From positions 1 through 43,579 of the forward strand of contig JAJUIU010000026.1 of assembly GCA_029267445.1 (NCBI GenBank): 43,579 nt of DNA. Direction: 5' to 3'. The notes below the pieces were generated by a model, which saw nothing but the letters and a program-made list of their open reading frames with translations, was not told the DNA's origin and searched no databases. Shown piece after piece: positions 34,103 to 42,520 of this stretch (its first letter is position 1; each line of letters begins with the position of its first letter). The stretch comes from Rhodospirillaceae bacterium. Lineage in GTDB: Bacteria; Pseudomonadota; Alphaproteobacteria; Azospirillales; Azospirillaceae. A program made the translations under genes and the position numbers.

Positions 34103-34711
34103 ATGAACCAATGGCTCCGCCTCGCCCTCGAAGCCGGTCCGCTGGCCGTCTTCTTCCTCGCCAACAGCCGCTACGGGATCATGGTGGGCACCGCCGCCTT
34201 CATGGCGGCCACCACCGTGTCCGTCGCCGTGTCCTACGCGCTCGAACGCCGCGTGCCGATCATGCCCATGGTCGGCTGCTTCTTCGTGCTGCTGTTCGGC
34301 GGGCTGACCCTGTGGCTGGACGACGAGCTGTTCATCAAGATCAAGCCCACGGTGGTGAACCTGCTGTTCGCCACCGCCCTGTTCGTCGGCATGGCCTACA
34401 AGCGCAACCTGGTGAAGGTCGTGCTGGGCACGGTCATGGACCTGACGGAGGAGGGGTGGCGCATCCTCACCGTCCGCTGGGCCTGGTTCTTCGTGGTGCT
34501 GGCGGCCCTGAACGAGGTCGTCTGGCGCACGCTCAGCACCGACGCCTGGGTGAACTTCAAGGTGTTCGGGATCATGCCGCTGACGCTGGTCTTCAGCTTC
34601 GCGCAGATCCCGGTGTTCATGCGGTATCAGGTGCCGGCGGCGGACGGGGCGGCCGACGATACGGCGGAAACGGCGTCCGGGGCCCAACCCGGACCGGAAC
34701 GGGGGGCTTGA
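34103..34711 (+). CDS. yciB: Septation protein A / YciB family (IspZ)
   Basis: A 202-residue inner-membrane protein of the YciB/intracellular septation A family, linked to envelope integrity and division. Family text: LEAGPLAVFFLANSRYGI at the first helix, ERRVPIMPMVGCFFVLLFGGLTLWL, FIKIKPTVVNLLFA, and VWRTLSTDAWVNFKVFG. About five to six membrane segments. A C-terminal acidic/Ala tail of some 25 residues follows. The ATG at 34103 has GGTGGGGC close upstream; the longer frame from 34010 adds non-hydrophobic sequence. An SDR gene follows after 8 nt. Confidence 0.92.
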   Translation: MNQWLRLALEAGPLAVFFLANSRYGIMVGTAAFMAATTVSVAVSYALERRVPIMPMVGCFFVLLFGGLTLWLDDELFIKIKPTVVNLLFATALFVGMAYKRNLVKVVLGTVMDLTEEGWRILTVRWAWFFVVLAALNEVVWRTLSTDAWVNFKVFGIMPLTLVFSFAQIPVFMRYQVPAADGAADDTAETASGAQPGPERGA

Positions 34712-34719
34712 GGCGGATC

Positions 34720-35517
34720 ATGACGGATTTCAGGTACAAGGTCGTGTGGGTCACCGGCGCCTCCTCCGGCATCGGGGAGGCGCTGGCCAAGGCCTTCGCG
34801 GCCGAAGGGGCGAAGCTGATCCTGTCCGCCCGCCGCGTGGCGGAGCTTGAGCGCGTGCGCGATGCCATCGGCGGGCACAACGCGCCCGTGGCCCTGGTGC
34901 CGATGGACGTGGCCGACCTGGACTCCATCCCCGCCAGGGCGGCCGACGCGCTGGCCGCCTTCGGCCGCATCGATGTGGTGGTGAACAACGCCGGCATCAG
35001 CCAGCGCAGCCTCGCCAAGGACACCACGCTCGCCGTCGACCAGCGGCTGGTGCAGGTGAACTATTTCGGCACGGTGGCCGTGACCAAGGCCGTGCTGCCG
35101 CACATGCTGGAGCGCGGCACCGGCCATCTCGCCGCCGTCACCAGCATCGTCGGCAAGTTCGGCACGCCCTGGCGCAGCGCCTACGCCGCCAGCAAGCACG
35201 CCGTGCACGGCTTCTTCGACAGCCTGCGGGCCGAGCTGGCCGACACCGGCATCAAGGTCACCTTGATCGCCCCCGGCTTCATCCGCACCAACGTGTCGGT
35301 CAACGCGCTGACGGCCGACGGCACCCCGCTCGGCACCATGGACCGCGCCCAGGCCGAAGGGCTGGACCCCGACATCGCCGCCCAGCGGATGCTGGAGGGC
35401 CTGAAGCGGGAGGATCTGGAGGTCTATGTCGGCGGCAAGGAGCTGCGCGGCGTCCTGATCAAGCGCCTGTTCCCCAACCGCTTCGCCAGATGGATCGCCA
35501 AGGCGCGGGTCCGGTGA
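34720..35517 (+). CDS. Short-chain dehydrogenase/reductase
   Basis: A 265-residue classical SDR. It has the NAD(P)-binding TGASSGIG at 12-19, NNAG at 89-92, the catalytic Ser142, Tyr155 and Lys159 (SAYAASKHAVHGF), and PGFIRTNVS after it. The C-terminal end (IKRLFPNRFARWIAKARVR) is basic and amphipathic, as in DHRS7-like members that touch the membrane. The substrate is unknown. It is probably cotranscribed with yciB, and AGGCGG precedes the ATG. Confidence 0.92.
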   Translation: MTDFRYKVVWVTGASSGIGEALAKAFAAEGAKLILSARRVAELERVRDAIGGHNAPVALVPMDVADLDSIPARAADALAAFGRIDVVVNNAGISQRSLAKDTTLAVDQRLVQVNYFGTVAVTKAVLPHMLERGTGHLAAVTSIVGKFGTPWRSAYAASKHAVHGFFDSLRAELADTGIKVTLIAPGFIRTNVSVNALTADGTPLGTMDRAQAEGLDPDIAAQRMLEGLKREDLEVYVGGKELRGVLIKRLFPNRFARWIAKARVR

Positions 35518-35539
35518 GGGGTGCGCCGATCTTTGCAAA

Positions 35540-35568
35540 TCGGTAAAGGTCGGTAACGCCTCGGTAAA
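35540..35568. promoter_or_regulatory. Three direct TCGGTAA repeats
   Basis: TCGGTAA(A) occurs at 35540-35547, 35550-35556 and 35561-35568, with 10 and 11 nt between starts, that is, one helical turn. Direct repeats spaced this way are the usual binding geometry of OmpR/PhoB-family regulators. The array sits 23 nt after the SDR stop and 83 nt before the lipoprotein ATG. The regulator is unknown. Confidence 0.45.
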
Positions 35569-35650
35569 GTCCGTTGCGCGCCACACGGCCGCCCCTAAGC
35601 TCTCGTACCGATACCTCCGCCGGAGCCATCGGAAGAGAGAGAAGGGAACC

Positions 35651-36070
35651 ATGCCCGTCCGCGCCCACGCCGCAGCCGCCACGACCGCCCCCACGACCGC
35701 CCCCACGACCGCCTCCCCCACCGCCGCCCGCAACCGCCTGATGCTCACCATGCTCCCGCTGGCCGGGCTGGCGCTGCTGTTCCTGGGCGGCTGCGCGATC
35801 GAGGTGAACGACCGGGATTCCGGCCGCGACGGCTACTACAAGCCGCGCGGTGCCACCGACCTCTGCCGCCGCGAGGTGGAGCGCACCTATGACGACCGCT
35901 TCCGCATCGCCTACGAGCTGCCGGAGCTCGTCACCCAGGGCACCAGCCAGCTCGTGACCCAGGAATTCTCCCTCACCCCGCGCAAGGACTACGGCACCGG
36001 CATCGAACGCCGCGCCATCCGCTGCACCGTCACCGACGGCGCGCTGACCAGCGTGACGCCGGTGAAGTGA
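35651..36070 (+). CDS. Small putative lipoprotein
   Basis: A 139-residue protein with a hydrophobic segment ending in a lipobox, LLFLGGC, around residues 42-48, followed by a soluble domain with two Cys (DLCRREVE and IRCTVTD). The leader before the lipobox is long, with TTAP/TTAP/TTAS repeats encoded by three 12-nt DNA repeats (35681-35716). A strong purine-rich ribosome-binding site (GAGAGAGAAGGGAA) favours the ATG at 35651; internal ATGs closer to the lipobox would give a more typical short signal peptide. Function is unknown. Confidence 0.65.
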   Translation: MPVRAHAAAATTAPTTAPTTASPTAARNRLMLTMLPLAGLALLFLGGCAIEVNDRDSGRDGYYKPRGATDLCRREVERTYDDRFRIAYELPELVTQGTSQLVTQEFSLTPRKDYGTGIERRAIRCTVTDGALTSVTPVK

Positions 36071-36081
36071 GGGCGGGCGCC

Positions 36082-36115
36082 TTGACGCCCTTCCGTAAGT
36101 TCCGTAATTTACGGA
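36082..36115 (+). promoter_or_regulatory. Promoter with palindromic operator for the toxin-antitoxin pair
   Basis: TTGACG (36082-36087), a 17-nt spacer, and TAATTT (36105-36110) form a plausible sigma-70 promoter. The -10 lies inside a dyad, TCCGTAA-T-TTACGGA (36101-36115), and another half-site TTCCGTAA is at 36091-36098. This layout fits autorepression by the Phd-like antitoxin. Confidence 0.6.
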
Positions 36116-36136
36116 CAACGGTAAGGGAGAAGGCTC

Positions 36137-36409
36137 GTGTCCGAGATTGTCGAGGTGTCCGCCACCGAGGTCCAGAAGAACTTCGGCCGGTTCCAGGACG
36201 TGGCCCAGCGCACACCCGTCGCCGTCACCTCCTATGGCCGCGCCAAGGTCTACATCCTGTCCAGCGCCGATTATGAGGAGGCGATGGAGCTGCTGCGCAG
36301 CGGCGCCCCGCGTCCGATGCACCCCGCGACCATGCCCCAGTATCTGAGGGACGCCGTAGCCGACGCGCGCATCGATCCGTCGCGGGCGGCCCCATCCGAT
36401 CTGGACTGA
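36137..36409 (+). CDS. Phd/YefM-like antitoxin
   Basis: A 90-residue protein with the Phd/YefM N-terminal fold: VSATEVQKNFGRFQDVAQRTPVAVT followed by YGRAKVYILSSADYEEAMELL. Such antitoxins bind DNA as dimers and neutralise a toxin through a flexible C-terminus. GTG at 36137 is the start, with GTAAGGGAGAAGG upstream. The C-terminal 30 residues are Pro/Asp-rich and probably disordered. The toxin-like gene follows after 10 nt. Confidence 0.8.
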   Translation: MSEIVEVSATEVQKNFGRFQDVAQRTPVAVTSYGRAKVYILSSADYEEAMELLRSGAPRPMHPATMPQYLRDAVADARIDPSRAAPSDLD

Positions 36410-36419
36410 GGTCCGGGCG

Positions 36420-36860
36420 ATGCCGCTGCCGAGGCCGGAGCCGGGTCTGGTGATCCGTTTCGAGCATCTCTGGTCGCGCGAGGCGGCGGCGGGCCTCCAG
36501 GACGCGGAGAAGCCGCGCCCCTGCATGATCCTCGCCGTCGCCGAGGTCCCGGGCACACGCGGACCGGACGGTTCGTCCGCCCTCGACGTGGTCGTCGTGC
36601 CGATCTCCCATGCGCGGCCGAGGGCCGGGGACCCGGTGGTGCCTCTCAGCGAGAAGCTTCGGGCGCATCTCGGTCTCGATGGCCGCGAGCAGTGGATTTA
36701 CGCGGCCGAGATCAACGTCTTCCGCTGGCCCGGCCGCTACATCCACCCGCTGCCCCGGACGCGGGACCGCTACGCCTACGGGATGGTGACGGAGAAGGTC
36801 TTCAACACCGTCCGGGATCTCGCGATGAGGGCCAAACCCGTCCACCGGCCGGACGACTGA
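36420..36860 (+). CDS. PemK/MazF-like toxin, putative
   Basis: A 146-residue protein with PemK-like features: GLVIRFEHLWSREAAAG, then EKPRPCMILAV, VVVVPISHARPRAGDP, and a late WIYAAEINVFRWPG. MazF/PemK toxins are ribosome-dependent or free mRNA endonucleases. Sequence is divergent, so activity is inferred from the pattern and from the antitoxin 10 nt upstream. It is convergent with sdhB. Confidence 0.65.
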   Translation: MPLPRPEPGLVIRFEHLWSREAAAGLQDAEKPRPCMILAVAEVPGTRGPDGSSALDVVVVPISHARPRAGDPVVPLSEKLRAHLGLDGREQWIYAAEINVFRWPGRYIHPLPRTRDRYAYGMVTEKVFNTVRDLAMRAKPVHRPDD

Positions 36861-36894
36861 TCCACGCCACGGTCCGATCCGCTTGAGCCGGAAC

Positions 36895-36922
36895 GGAAAA
36901 GGGTAGGCCGCGCGGCCTGCCC
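36895..36922 (-). terminator. Rho-independent terminator of the sdh operon
   Basis: GGGTAGGCC (36901-36909) pairs with GGCCTGCCC (36914-36922), with one G-T type mismatch, around a 4-nt GC loop. On the minus strand the stem is followed by TTTTCCG. It lies 28 nt beyond the sdhB stop. Confidence 0.75.
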
Positions 36923-36949
36923 CTCCTGACTGCTCCGGCGGGTGTCGGC

Positions 36950-37729
36950 TCAGCGCCGGGCCACCATCAGCTTCTTGATCTCGGCGATGGCCTTCGCCGG
37001 GTTCAGGCCCTTGGGGCAGGTCTGGGTGCAGTTCATGATGGTGTGGCAGCGGTAGAGGCGGAACGGGTCCTCCAGCGCGTCCAGCCGCTCGCCCGTCATC
37101 TCGTCCCGGCTGTCGGCGATGAACCGGTAGGCCTGCAGCAGCACGGCCGGGCCCAGGTACCGGTCGCCGTTCCACCAGTAGCTGGGGCAGGAGGTGGTGC
37201 AGCAGAAGCAGAGGATGCACTCGTAGAGGCCGTTCAGCTTCTCCCGCTCCTCCGGGCTCTGCAGCCGCTCGCGGCTGGGGGCCGCACTCTGCGTCTGCAG
37301 CCACGGCTTGATGGAGGCGAGCTGGGCGAAGTTCTGCGTCAGGTCGGGGACCAGGTCCTTGATCACCGGCTGGTGCGGCAGCGGGTAGATCTTGACGTCG
37401 CCCTTCACCTCGTCGATCGGCTTCAGGCAGGCCAGGGTATTGCGCCCGTCGATGTTCATGGCGCAGGACCCGCAGATGCCCTCGCGGCAGGACCGGCGGA
37501 AGGTCAGCGTTCCGTCGATGTCGTTCTTGATGTGGATGATGGCGTCCAGCACCATCGGCCCGCACTTGTCGAGATCGACCTCGAACCTGTCCTCGCGCGG
37601 GTTCTCGCCTGAGTCCGGGTCCCAGCGGTAGATGCGGAACGTCTTCGCCCGCTTGGTCGTCGACGTGACCTCGGAATGGGTCTTGCCCGGCATGACCTTG
37701 GAATTGGCGGGCAGGGTGAATTCAGCCAT
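36950..37729 (-). CDS. sdhB: Succinate dehydrogenase iron-sulfur subunit
   Basis: The 259-residue electron-transfer subunit of respiratory complex II. The [2Fe-2S] ligands are Cys81, Cys86, Cys89 and Cys101 (CREGICGSC then LAC). The [4Fe-4S] and [3Fe-4S] ligands lie in [17 protein letters not shown] and [17 protein letters not shown]. Gene order is sdhCDAB on the minus strand; sdhA is 24 nt upstream. The terminator follows at 36922. Confidence 0.98.
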   Translation of the reverse strand: MAEFTLPANSKVMPGKTHSEVTSTTKRAKTFRIYRWDPDSGENPREDRFEVDLDKCGPMVLDAIIHIKNDIDGTLTFRRSCREGICGSCAMNIDGRNTLACLKPIDEVKGDVKIYPLPHQPVIKDLVPDLTQNFAQLASIKPWLQTQSAAPSRERLQSPEEREKLNGLYECILCFCCTTSCPSYWWNGDRYLGPAVLLQAYRFIADSRDEMTGERLDALEDPFRLYRCHTIMNCTQTCPKGLNPAKAIAEIKKLMVARR

Positions 37730-37753
37730 GGTGCGTGATCCTCTGGGCCCGGC

Positions 37754-39553
37754 TCAGTACACCCGCGCCTTGGGCGGGAAGGCCTGGACCTCGTTGGTCA
37801 GGGTGTAGAGGTGGACCGGGCGGTCGCCCAGCTTCACGCTGCCGTCCTCGTGCACCCAGACTGTGGAATGCTTCATCCAGTTGTCGTCGTCGCGGTCGGG
37901 GAAGTCCTCCCGCGCGTGGGCGCCGCGGCTTTCCTTGCGGTTGGCGGCGGACGTCATGGTGGCGACGGCCTGGTACATCAGGTTGTCCAGCTCCAGCGCC
38001 TCCACCAGGTCGCTGTTCCAGATCATGCCGCGGTCGCTGACGCCGACGAAGGGCCGCTTCTCCCACGCCTTGCGCATGAGCTCCACACCCTCCTCCAGCA
38101 CCTCGCCGGTGCGGAAGACGGCGCAGTTGTTCTGCATGGTCTTCTGCATCTCCAGCCGCAGCTGGGCGATGCGGACCTCGCCCTTGGCGTGGCGCATGCG
38201 GTCCAGCCGGTCCAGCGCCTTGTCGGTGGCGTCCTTGGGCAGGTCCTTGTGCGACGCGCCCTTCTCCACCACCTCGGCCGCCCGGATGGCGGCGGCGCGG
38301 CCGAACACGACGAGGTCCAGCAGGGAGTTGGAGCCCAGGCGGTTCGCCCCGTGCACCGACACGCAGGCCGCCTCGCCGATGGCCATCAGGCCGGGCACGA
38401 TGGCGTCGGGATCGTCGGCGGTGGGGTTGATCACCTCGCCCCGGTAGTTCGTCGGGATGCCGCCCATGTTGTAGTGCACGGTCGGCAGCACCGGAATCGG
38501 CTGTTTCGTGACGTCGACCCCGGCGAAGATGCGCGCCGTCTCGGCGATGCCGGGCAGGCGCTCGTGGATGACCGCCGGGTCCAGGTGCTCGAGGTGCAGG
38601 TGGATGTGGTCCTTGTTCGGGCCCACGCCGCGCCCCTCGCGGATCTCGATCGTCATCGAGCGGGAGACGACGTCGCGGCTCGCCAGGTCCTTGGCCGAGG
38701 GGGCGTAGCGCTCCATGAAGCGCTCGCCCTCGGAGTTGGTCAGGTACCCGCCCTCGCCGCGCACGCCCTCGGTGATCAGGCAGCCGGCGCCGTAGATGCC
38801 GGTCGGGTGGAACTGCACGAACTCCATCTCCTGCGGCGGCAGCCAGGCGCGGGCGACCATGGCGTTGCCGTCGCCGGTGCAGGTGTGCGCCGAGGTGCAG
38901 GAGAAGTAGGCGCGGCCGTAGCCGCCGGTCGCCAGGACCGTCTGGTGCGCCCGGAAGCGGTGGATGGTTCCGTCGTCCAGGTTCCAGCAGACGACGCCGC
39001 GGCAGGCTCCGTCCTCCATGATGAGGTCGAGGGCGATGTATTCGACGAAGAACTCGGCCTCGTGCTTCAGCGCCTGCTGGTAGAGCGTGTGCAGCATGGC
39101 GTGGCCGGTACGGTCGGCCGCGGCGCAGGTGCGGTACGCCCGCCCCTTGCCGAAATGGGTCGTCATGCCGCCGAAGGCGCGCTGGTAGATCTTGCCATCC
39201 TCCGTTCGCGAGAAGGGCAGGCCGTAATGCTCCAGCTCGATAATCGCGGGAATCGCCTCCCGGCACATGTATTCGATGGCGTCCTGGTCCCCCAGCCAGT
39301 CCGAGCCCTTGACGGTGTCGTACATGTGCCAGCGCCAGTCGTCCTCGCCCATGTTGCCGAGCGCGGCGGAGACGCCGCCCTGGGCCGCCACGGTATGGCT
39401 GCGGGTCGGGAACACCTTGGTGATGCAGGCCGTCTTCAGCCCCTTCTCGGCCATGCCGAAAGTGGCCCGGAGGCCGGCGCCGCCGGCGCCCACGACGACG
39501 ACGTCATAGGTATGATCGATGAATTCGTAGGCGGGCTTAAGAACCTCGGCCAT
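37754..39553 (-). CDS. sdhA: Succinate dehydrogenase flavoprotein subunit
   Basis: The 599-residue catalytic subunit, which oxidises succinate to fumarate with covalent FAD. FAD-binding [15 protein letters not shown] is near the start. [18 protein letters not shown] carries the His that links FAD. The active-site region reads [15 protein letters not shown] and [15 protein letters not shown], and the C-terminus ends KARVY. It starts 5 nt after sdhD. Confidence 0.98.
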   Translation of the reverse strand: MAEVLKPAYEFIDHTYDVVVVGAGGAGLRATFGMAEKGLKTACITKVFPTRSHTVAAQGGVSAALGNMGEDDWRWHMYDTVKGSDWLGDQDAIEYMCREAIPAIIELEHYGLPFSRTEDGKIYQRAFGGMTTHFGKGRAYRTCAAADRTGHAMLHTLYQQALKHEAEFFVEYIALDLIMEDGACRGVVCWNLDDGTIHRFRAHQTVLATGGYGRAYFSCTSAHTCTGDGNAMVARAWLPPQEMEFVQFHPTGIYGAGCLITEGVRGEGGYLTNSEGERFMERYAPSAKDLASRDVVSRSMTIEIREGRGVGPNKDHIHLHLEHLDPAVIHERLPGIAETARIFAGVDVTKQPIPVLPTVHYNMGGIPTNYRGEVINPTADDPDAIVPGLMAIGEAACVSVHGANRLGSNSLLDLVVFGRAAAIRAAEVVEKGASHKDLPKDATDKALDRLDRMRHAKGEVRIAQLRLEMQKTMQNNCAVFRTGEVLEEGVELMRKAWEKRPFVGVSDRGMIWNSDLVEALELDNLMYQAVATMTSAANRKESRGAHAREDFPDRDDDNWMKHSTVWVHEDGSVKLGDRPVHLYTLTNEVQAFPPKARVY

Positions 39554-39558
39554 TACCT

Positions 39559-39978
39559 TCAGGCTCCCAGGGAGATCTTCAAGACGGCGAGAATCGCGGA
39601 TGCGGCCAGCAACACGCAGAGGAACTTCGTGCCGACATTGACCACGATCAACAGCCAGTGGGTGTGGATGTAGTCCTCATAGACGACCTGCATGCCGAGC
39701 GAGGCATGATAGAAGGTCGTCCCGATGAGGACGATCATCAGGACGGTGACGAGCGGATTGGACAACCACTCCACGACCGCGGCGTGATCGGCGCCGGCCA
39801 GTCCGATGATCGAGGCGACGAACCAGAGCGCCAGCGGTACCAGCGCCGCCGCAGAGACCCGCTGGGCCCACCAGTGCTGGACGCCTTCCTTTGCGGCGCC
39901 GAGCCCGCGGGCTCGGGCGACGGGGGTGCGCATCGAGGCCTTGCCGTGGCCGGTATTGCTTGCGGTGGACATGGACAT
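39559..39978 (-). CDS. sdhD: Succinate dehydrogenase membrane anchor SdhD
   Basis: A 139-residue anchor with three membrane segments. Family text: [19 protein letters not shown] near the first helix and [19 protein letters not shown], whose His and Tyr/Asp fit the haem/quinone site. The start overlaps the sdhC stop (TGATG). A second Met two codons in (39972) is an alternative start. Confidence 0.95.
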   Translation of the reverse strand: MSMSTASNTGHGKASMRTPVARARGLGAAKEGVQHWWAQRVSAAALVPLALWFVASIIGLAGADHAAVVEWLSNPLVTVLMIVLIGTTFYHASLGMQVVYEDYIHTHWLLIVVNVGTKFLCVLLAASAILAVLKISLGA

Positions 39979-40370
39979 CAGACTCCGAGCACGACCAGGG
40001 CGACGATCCAGGCAATGAGCGTCATCGCGACCGCGAAGATCACGACTGCCCAGCCGGTACGATGCATGACGGGCAATTCGAAACCCCAGCCCGCATCCCA
40101 GGCCAGATGCCGGATGCCGTTGCCGAGGTGATAGAACAGCGCGAACGACCAGCCGAACAGGAGAATGCGGCCGAGAATCGAGCCGACGAGGCCCTGGGCG
40201 GTCGCGAAAGCCTCCGGACCGGCGGCAGCCGACACGAGCCAGTACACGAGCAGAAGCGTGCCGGCGCTGAGCGCGATGCCCGTTGCGCGATGCAGAATCG
40301 ACAGCGTGCTTGAGATCTGGGGCTTGTAGATCTGCAAATGCGGCGACAGTGGCCGTTCGGTGGAGGCCAT
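39978..40370 (-). CDS. sdhC: Succinate dehydrogenase cytochrome b subunit SdhC
   Basis: A 130-residue subunit that binds haem b and quinone with SdhD. It shows RPLSPHLQIYKPQISSTLS, then ILHRATGIAL (the Ser/His-Arg motif) and FYHLGNGIRHLAWD with the haem His. The ATG at 40370 gives the family start; the longer frame to 40454 runs into the promoter. First gene of sdhCDAB. Confidence 0.96.
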   Translation of the reverse strand: MASTERPLSPHLQIYKPQISSTLSILHRATGIALSAGTLLLVYWLVSAAAGPEAFATAQGLVGSILGRILLFGWSFALFYHLGNGIRHLAWDAGWGFELPVMHRTGWAVVIFAVAMTLIAWIVALVVLGV

Positions 40371-40451
40371 TATTTCACATCCTCGACGCCTGGAAAGAAC
40401 TTGGGTCTGTGGCGAACTGCCTTCAGGGAGCGGACTGCGTTTTGCGACATT

Positions 40452-40480
40452 CATCTACGCCCCCATTTTGCCCAAGTCAA
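40452..40480 (-). promoter_or_regulatory. Candidate sdhCDAB promoter
   Basis: On the minus strand TTGACT (40480-40475), a 17-nt spacer and TAGATG (40457-40452) lie about 80 nt before the sdhC ATG. The -35 is good and the -10 is weak. The position is right for the operon. Confidence 0.45.
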
Positions 40481-40604
40481 CGAAGGGGCTGCCGCATTGC
40501 AACAAAGAAGTTCCGCCGGGCCGGGCGCCGGAGGAAAAGTTCACAAGTTCGGGAAAACTCTGTGGATAAATGCTTGCCGGCCGACAGGAACGAAAATCGT
40601 CCCC

Positions 40605-40913
40605 TCAACCCGAAGGCGTCCCTCCGGACCGGTCGCTGCCGGCCTGCCTGGCGGGCATGACGCGCGTCCGCCACCGGCCCATGAGTCGCCCCTTCCCGCC
40701 GGCATCAGGACGCGTCTCCGGACCTGGGCAGGCGGGACGCCGGCGCCCGAGGGCGCGGACCGTCGGCACAACGAGATCGGCCAATACATCGAGGAGTGCG
40801 GGGGACATCGGTTTCTCCATCGGGCCAAGCGCGGCGGATCCGGGACGGACCGCCCGCGCAGCCCAGGGTGCCGCCAGCGCCCGGTGGCTGACAAACGGCG
40901 TTATCTCCGGCAT
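40605..40913 (-). CDS. Possible short ORF or gene remnant, divergent from LysR
   Basis: A 102-residue frame whose first half (MPEITPFVSHRALAAPWAA, then LGPMEKPMSPALLDVLADLV) looks protein-like, while the second half is Arg/Gly/Pro-rich and looks like noise. GAGG lies 8 nt before its ATG. It may be the 5' end of a degraded target gene of the LysR regulator. I do not recognise it. The rest of 40371-40940 shows no gene. Confidence 0.25.
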   Translation of the reverse strand: MPEITPFVSHRALAAPWAARAVRPGSAALGPMEKPMSPALLDVLADLVVPTVRALGRRRPACPGPETRPDAGGKGRLMGRWRTRVMPARQAGSDRSGGTPSG

Positions 40914-40916
40914 TGT

Positions 40917-40931
40917 GTGACCTCAGGTCAC
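40917..40931. promoter_or_regulatory. 15-bp dyad fitting the LysR T-N11-A box
   Basis: GTGACCT-C-AGGTCAC (40917-40931) is a perfect 7-bp dyad with one central base. It contains T-N11-A (40918 to 40930), the LysR-family box. It lies 16 nt before the LysR ATG at 40947 and 3 nt upstream of the divergent frame at 40913. Autoregulation is likely by analogy. Confidence 0.55.
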
Positions 40932-40946
40932 GCTGGAGAGATGTCG

Positions 40947-41831
40947 ATGGGTCGCCCTCTGCCCTCGCTGAATGCCTTGCGCGCCTTCGAGGCAGCGGCC
41001 CGTCTCGGCAGCTTCACGAGAGCGGCCGAGGAACTGCACGTCACCCATGCCGCCGTCAGCCGTCACGTTCGCGGCCTGGAGGCCCGGCTGGGCGTCCTTC
41101 TGTTCCGGCGTCTGCACAAGGCGGTCGTTCCGACGGAAGCCGGCCGGCGCTATCAGGCTCGCCTTGCGGAAGCGTTCGAGCGCATCGTCGCGGCGACCGA
41201 GGAGATCGCCGCCGATGTCCGCGAGCGCCTGACCTTGAGCGTCGAGCCGGGCTTCGCCACGCGCTGGCTGGTCCCGCGACTGGGCCGGTTCTACGCCGAG
41301 CACCCGGAGATCGAGCTGGATCTCGACCCCACGACCCGCCTTGCGGATTTCCGGCGGGAGCCGATCGATCTCGCGATCCGCTTCGGCCCCGGCGGCTGGC
41401 CCGATCTGGCTGCGGTCAAGCTGGCGGATGCCATGGCCTTCCCGGTCTGCAGTCCAGCCCTTCTCGAGGCCGGGCCGCCCCTGGCTCGCCCGGCGGACCT
41501 TGCCGGGCACACGCTGATCCATGACGAGAGCCGCCAGTGGTGGGCGGCCTGGCTGGAATTCGCCGGGGCGCCCGAGGTCGATGCCGGGCGCGGCCCCATG
41601 CTGCGGGACGCAAGCCTGGTCCTGGACGCGGCCGCGGCCGGACAGGGGATCGCGCTGGGCGACGACCTGCTGGCCGGCGACGATCTGGCCCAGGGACGCC
41701 TGGTCTCTCCGTTTCCCTGGCGCCAGCCGGTCGGCGCCTACTGGCTGGTCAGGCCGGGCCGGCGGAAGCCCGGGTCGGCGGCGGAAGCGTTCCGGGACTG
41801 GCTACTGACGGAACTTGGGCGCCGGAGCTGA
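40947..41831 (+). CDS. LysR-family transcriptional regulator, GcvA-like
   Basis: A 294-residue regulator. The N-terminal winged HTH is LPSLNALRAFEAAARLGSFT and AAEELHVTHAAVSRHVRGLE, close to GcvA and its relatives. The effector domain follows (LSVEPGFATRWLVPRLGRFY, DLAIRFGPGGWPDL). The ATG at 40947 was preferred over 40941 because GGAGAG sits at the right distance (6 nt) for it, and the MGRPLPSLNAL start is typical. The dyad upstream suggests autoregulation. The target is not evident. Confidence 0.92.
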   Translation: MGRPLPSLNALRAFEAAARLGSFTRAAEELHVTHAAVSRHVRGLEARLGVLLFRRLHKAVVPTEAGRRYQARLAEAFERIVAATEEIAADVRERLTLSVEPGFATRWLVPRLGRFYAEHPEIELDLDPTTRLADFRREPIDLAIRFGPGGWPDLAAVKLADAMAFPVCSPALLEAGPPLARPADLAGHTLIHDESRQWWAAWLEFAGAPEVDAGRGPMLRDASLVLDAAAAGQGIALGDDLLAGDDLAQGRLVSPFPWRQPVGAYWLVRPGRRKPGSAAEAFRDWLLTELGRRS

Positions 41832-41936
41832 CCGCAGGCGCCCGGAACGGCGGAATTCCCGAAACCGCCCGCTTCTGCGAGAATGTGCGGGCCGCGGGCC
41901 GGACGGCCGGCGCAGGCATGAGAAGCAGTCCCGAGA

Positions 41937-42503
41937 ATGGACAAGGACGGGAACGGGCGCCATGGCCCGGCCGGGATCGGCGAGGTCACAGGCTTCTGGC
42001 GGCAGGCCGGCCCGGCACGGTGGTTCGAGAAGGACCCACAGTTCGACCGCGACTTCAAGGACCGTTTCCTGGACCTGCATATTGCCGCGGCGGGGCGGAA
42101 GCTCGACCACTGGTCGCGCACGGCGGAAGGGTCGCTCGCGCTGATGGTGCTCCTGGACCAGTTCCCGCGGAACGCCTTCCGGGGAACCGCGCATATGTAC
42201 GCGACCGACCCGCTTGCGCGGATGTTCGCCGAACGGGCCATCCAATCCGGGCATGACCGGGAGGTCGAGCGGGAGCTTCGGGTCTTCTTCTACCTGCCCT
42301 TCTCCCATTCGGAAGACCTGGCGCATCAGGATCGGGCGGTGGAGCTGAACCGCGGCCAGGATCCCGAGGCGGAGAAGCATGCCCTGATCCATCGCGAGAT
42401 CATCCAGCGCTTCGGCCGGTTCCCGCATCGCAATCCCATGCTGGGCCGGGAAACGACGCCGGAGGAACAGGCATTCCTGGATGCCGGCGGATTTGCCGGC
42501 TGA
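41937..42503 (+). CDS. DUF924 family protein
   Basis: A 188-residue helical protein of the DUF924 family. Conserved text: VTGFWRQAGPARWFEKDPQFD, LALMVLLDQFPRNAFRGTA, RVFFYLPFSHSEDLAHQDRA and GRFPHRNPMLGRETTPEE. Function is unknown; the fold resembles TPR-like helical proteins. The start at 41937 lies inside the typical lead-in and has no strong ribosome-binding site. It lies between LysR and the GNAT remnant, on the same strand. Confidence 0.92.
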   Translation: MDKDGNGRHGPAGIGEVTGFWRQAGPARWFEKDPQFDRDFKDRFLDLHIAAAGRKLDHWSRTAEGSLALMVLLDQFPRNAFRGTAHMYATDPLARMFAERAIQSGHDREVERELRVFFYLPFSHSEDLAHQDRAVELNRGQDPEAEKHALIHREIIQRFGRFPHRNPMLGRETTPEEQAFLDAGGFAG

Positions 42504-42520
42504 ATTCAAGGAAAACGCGG

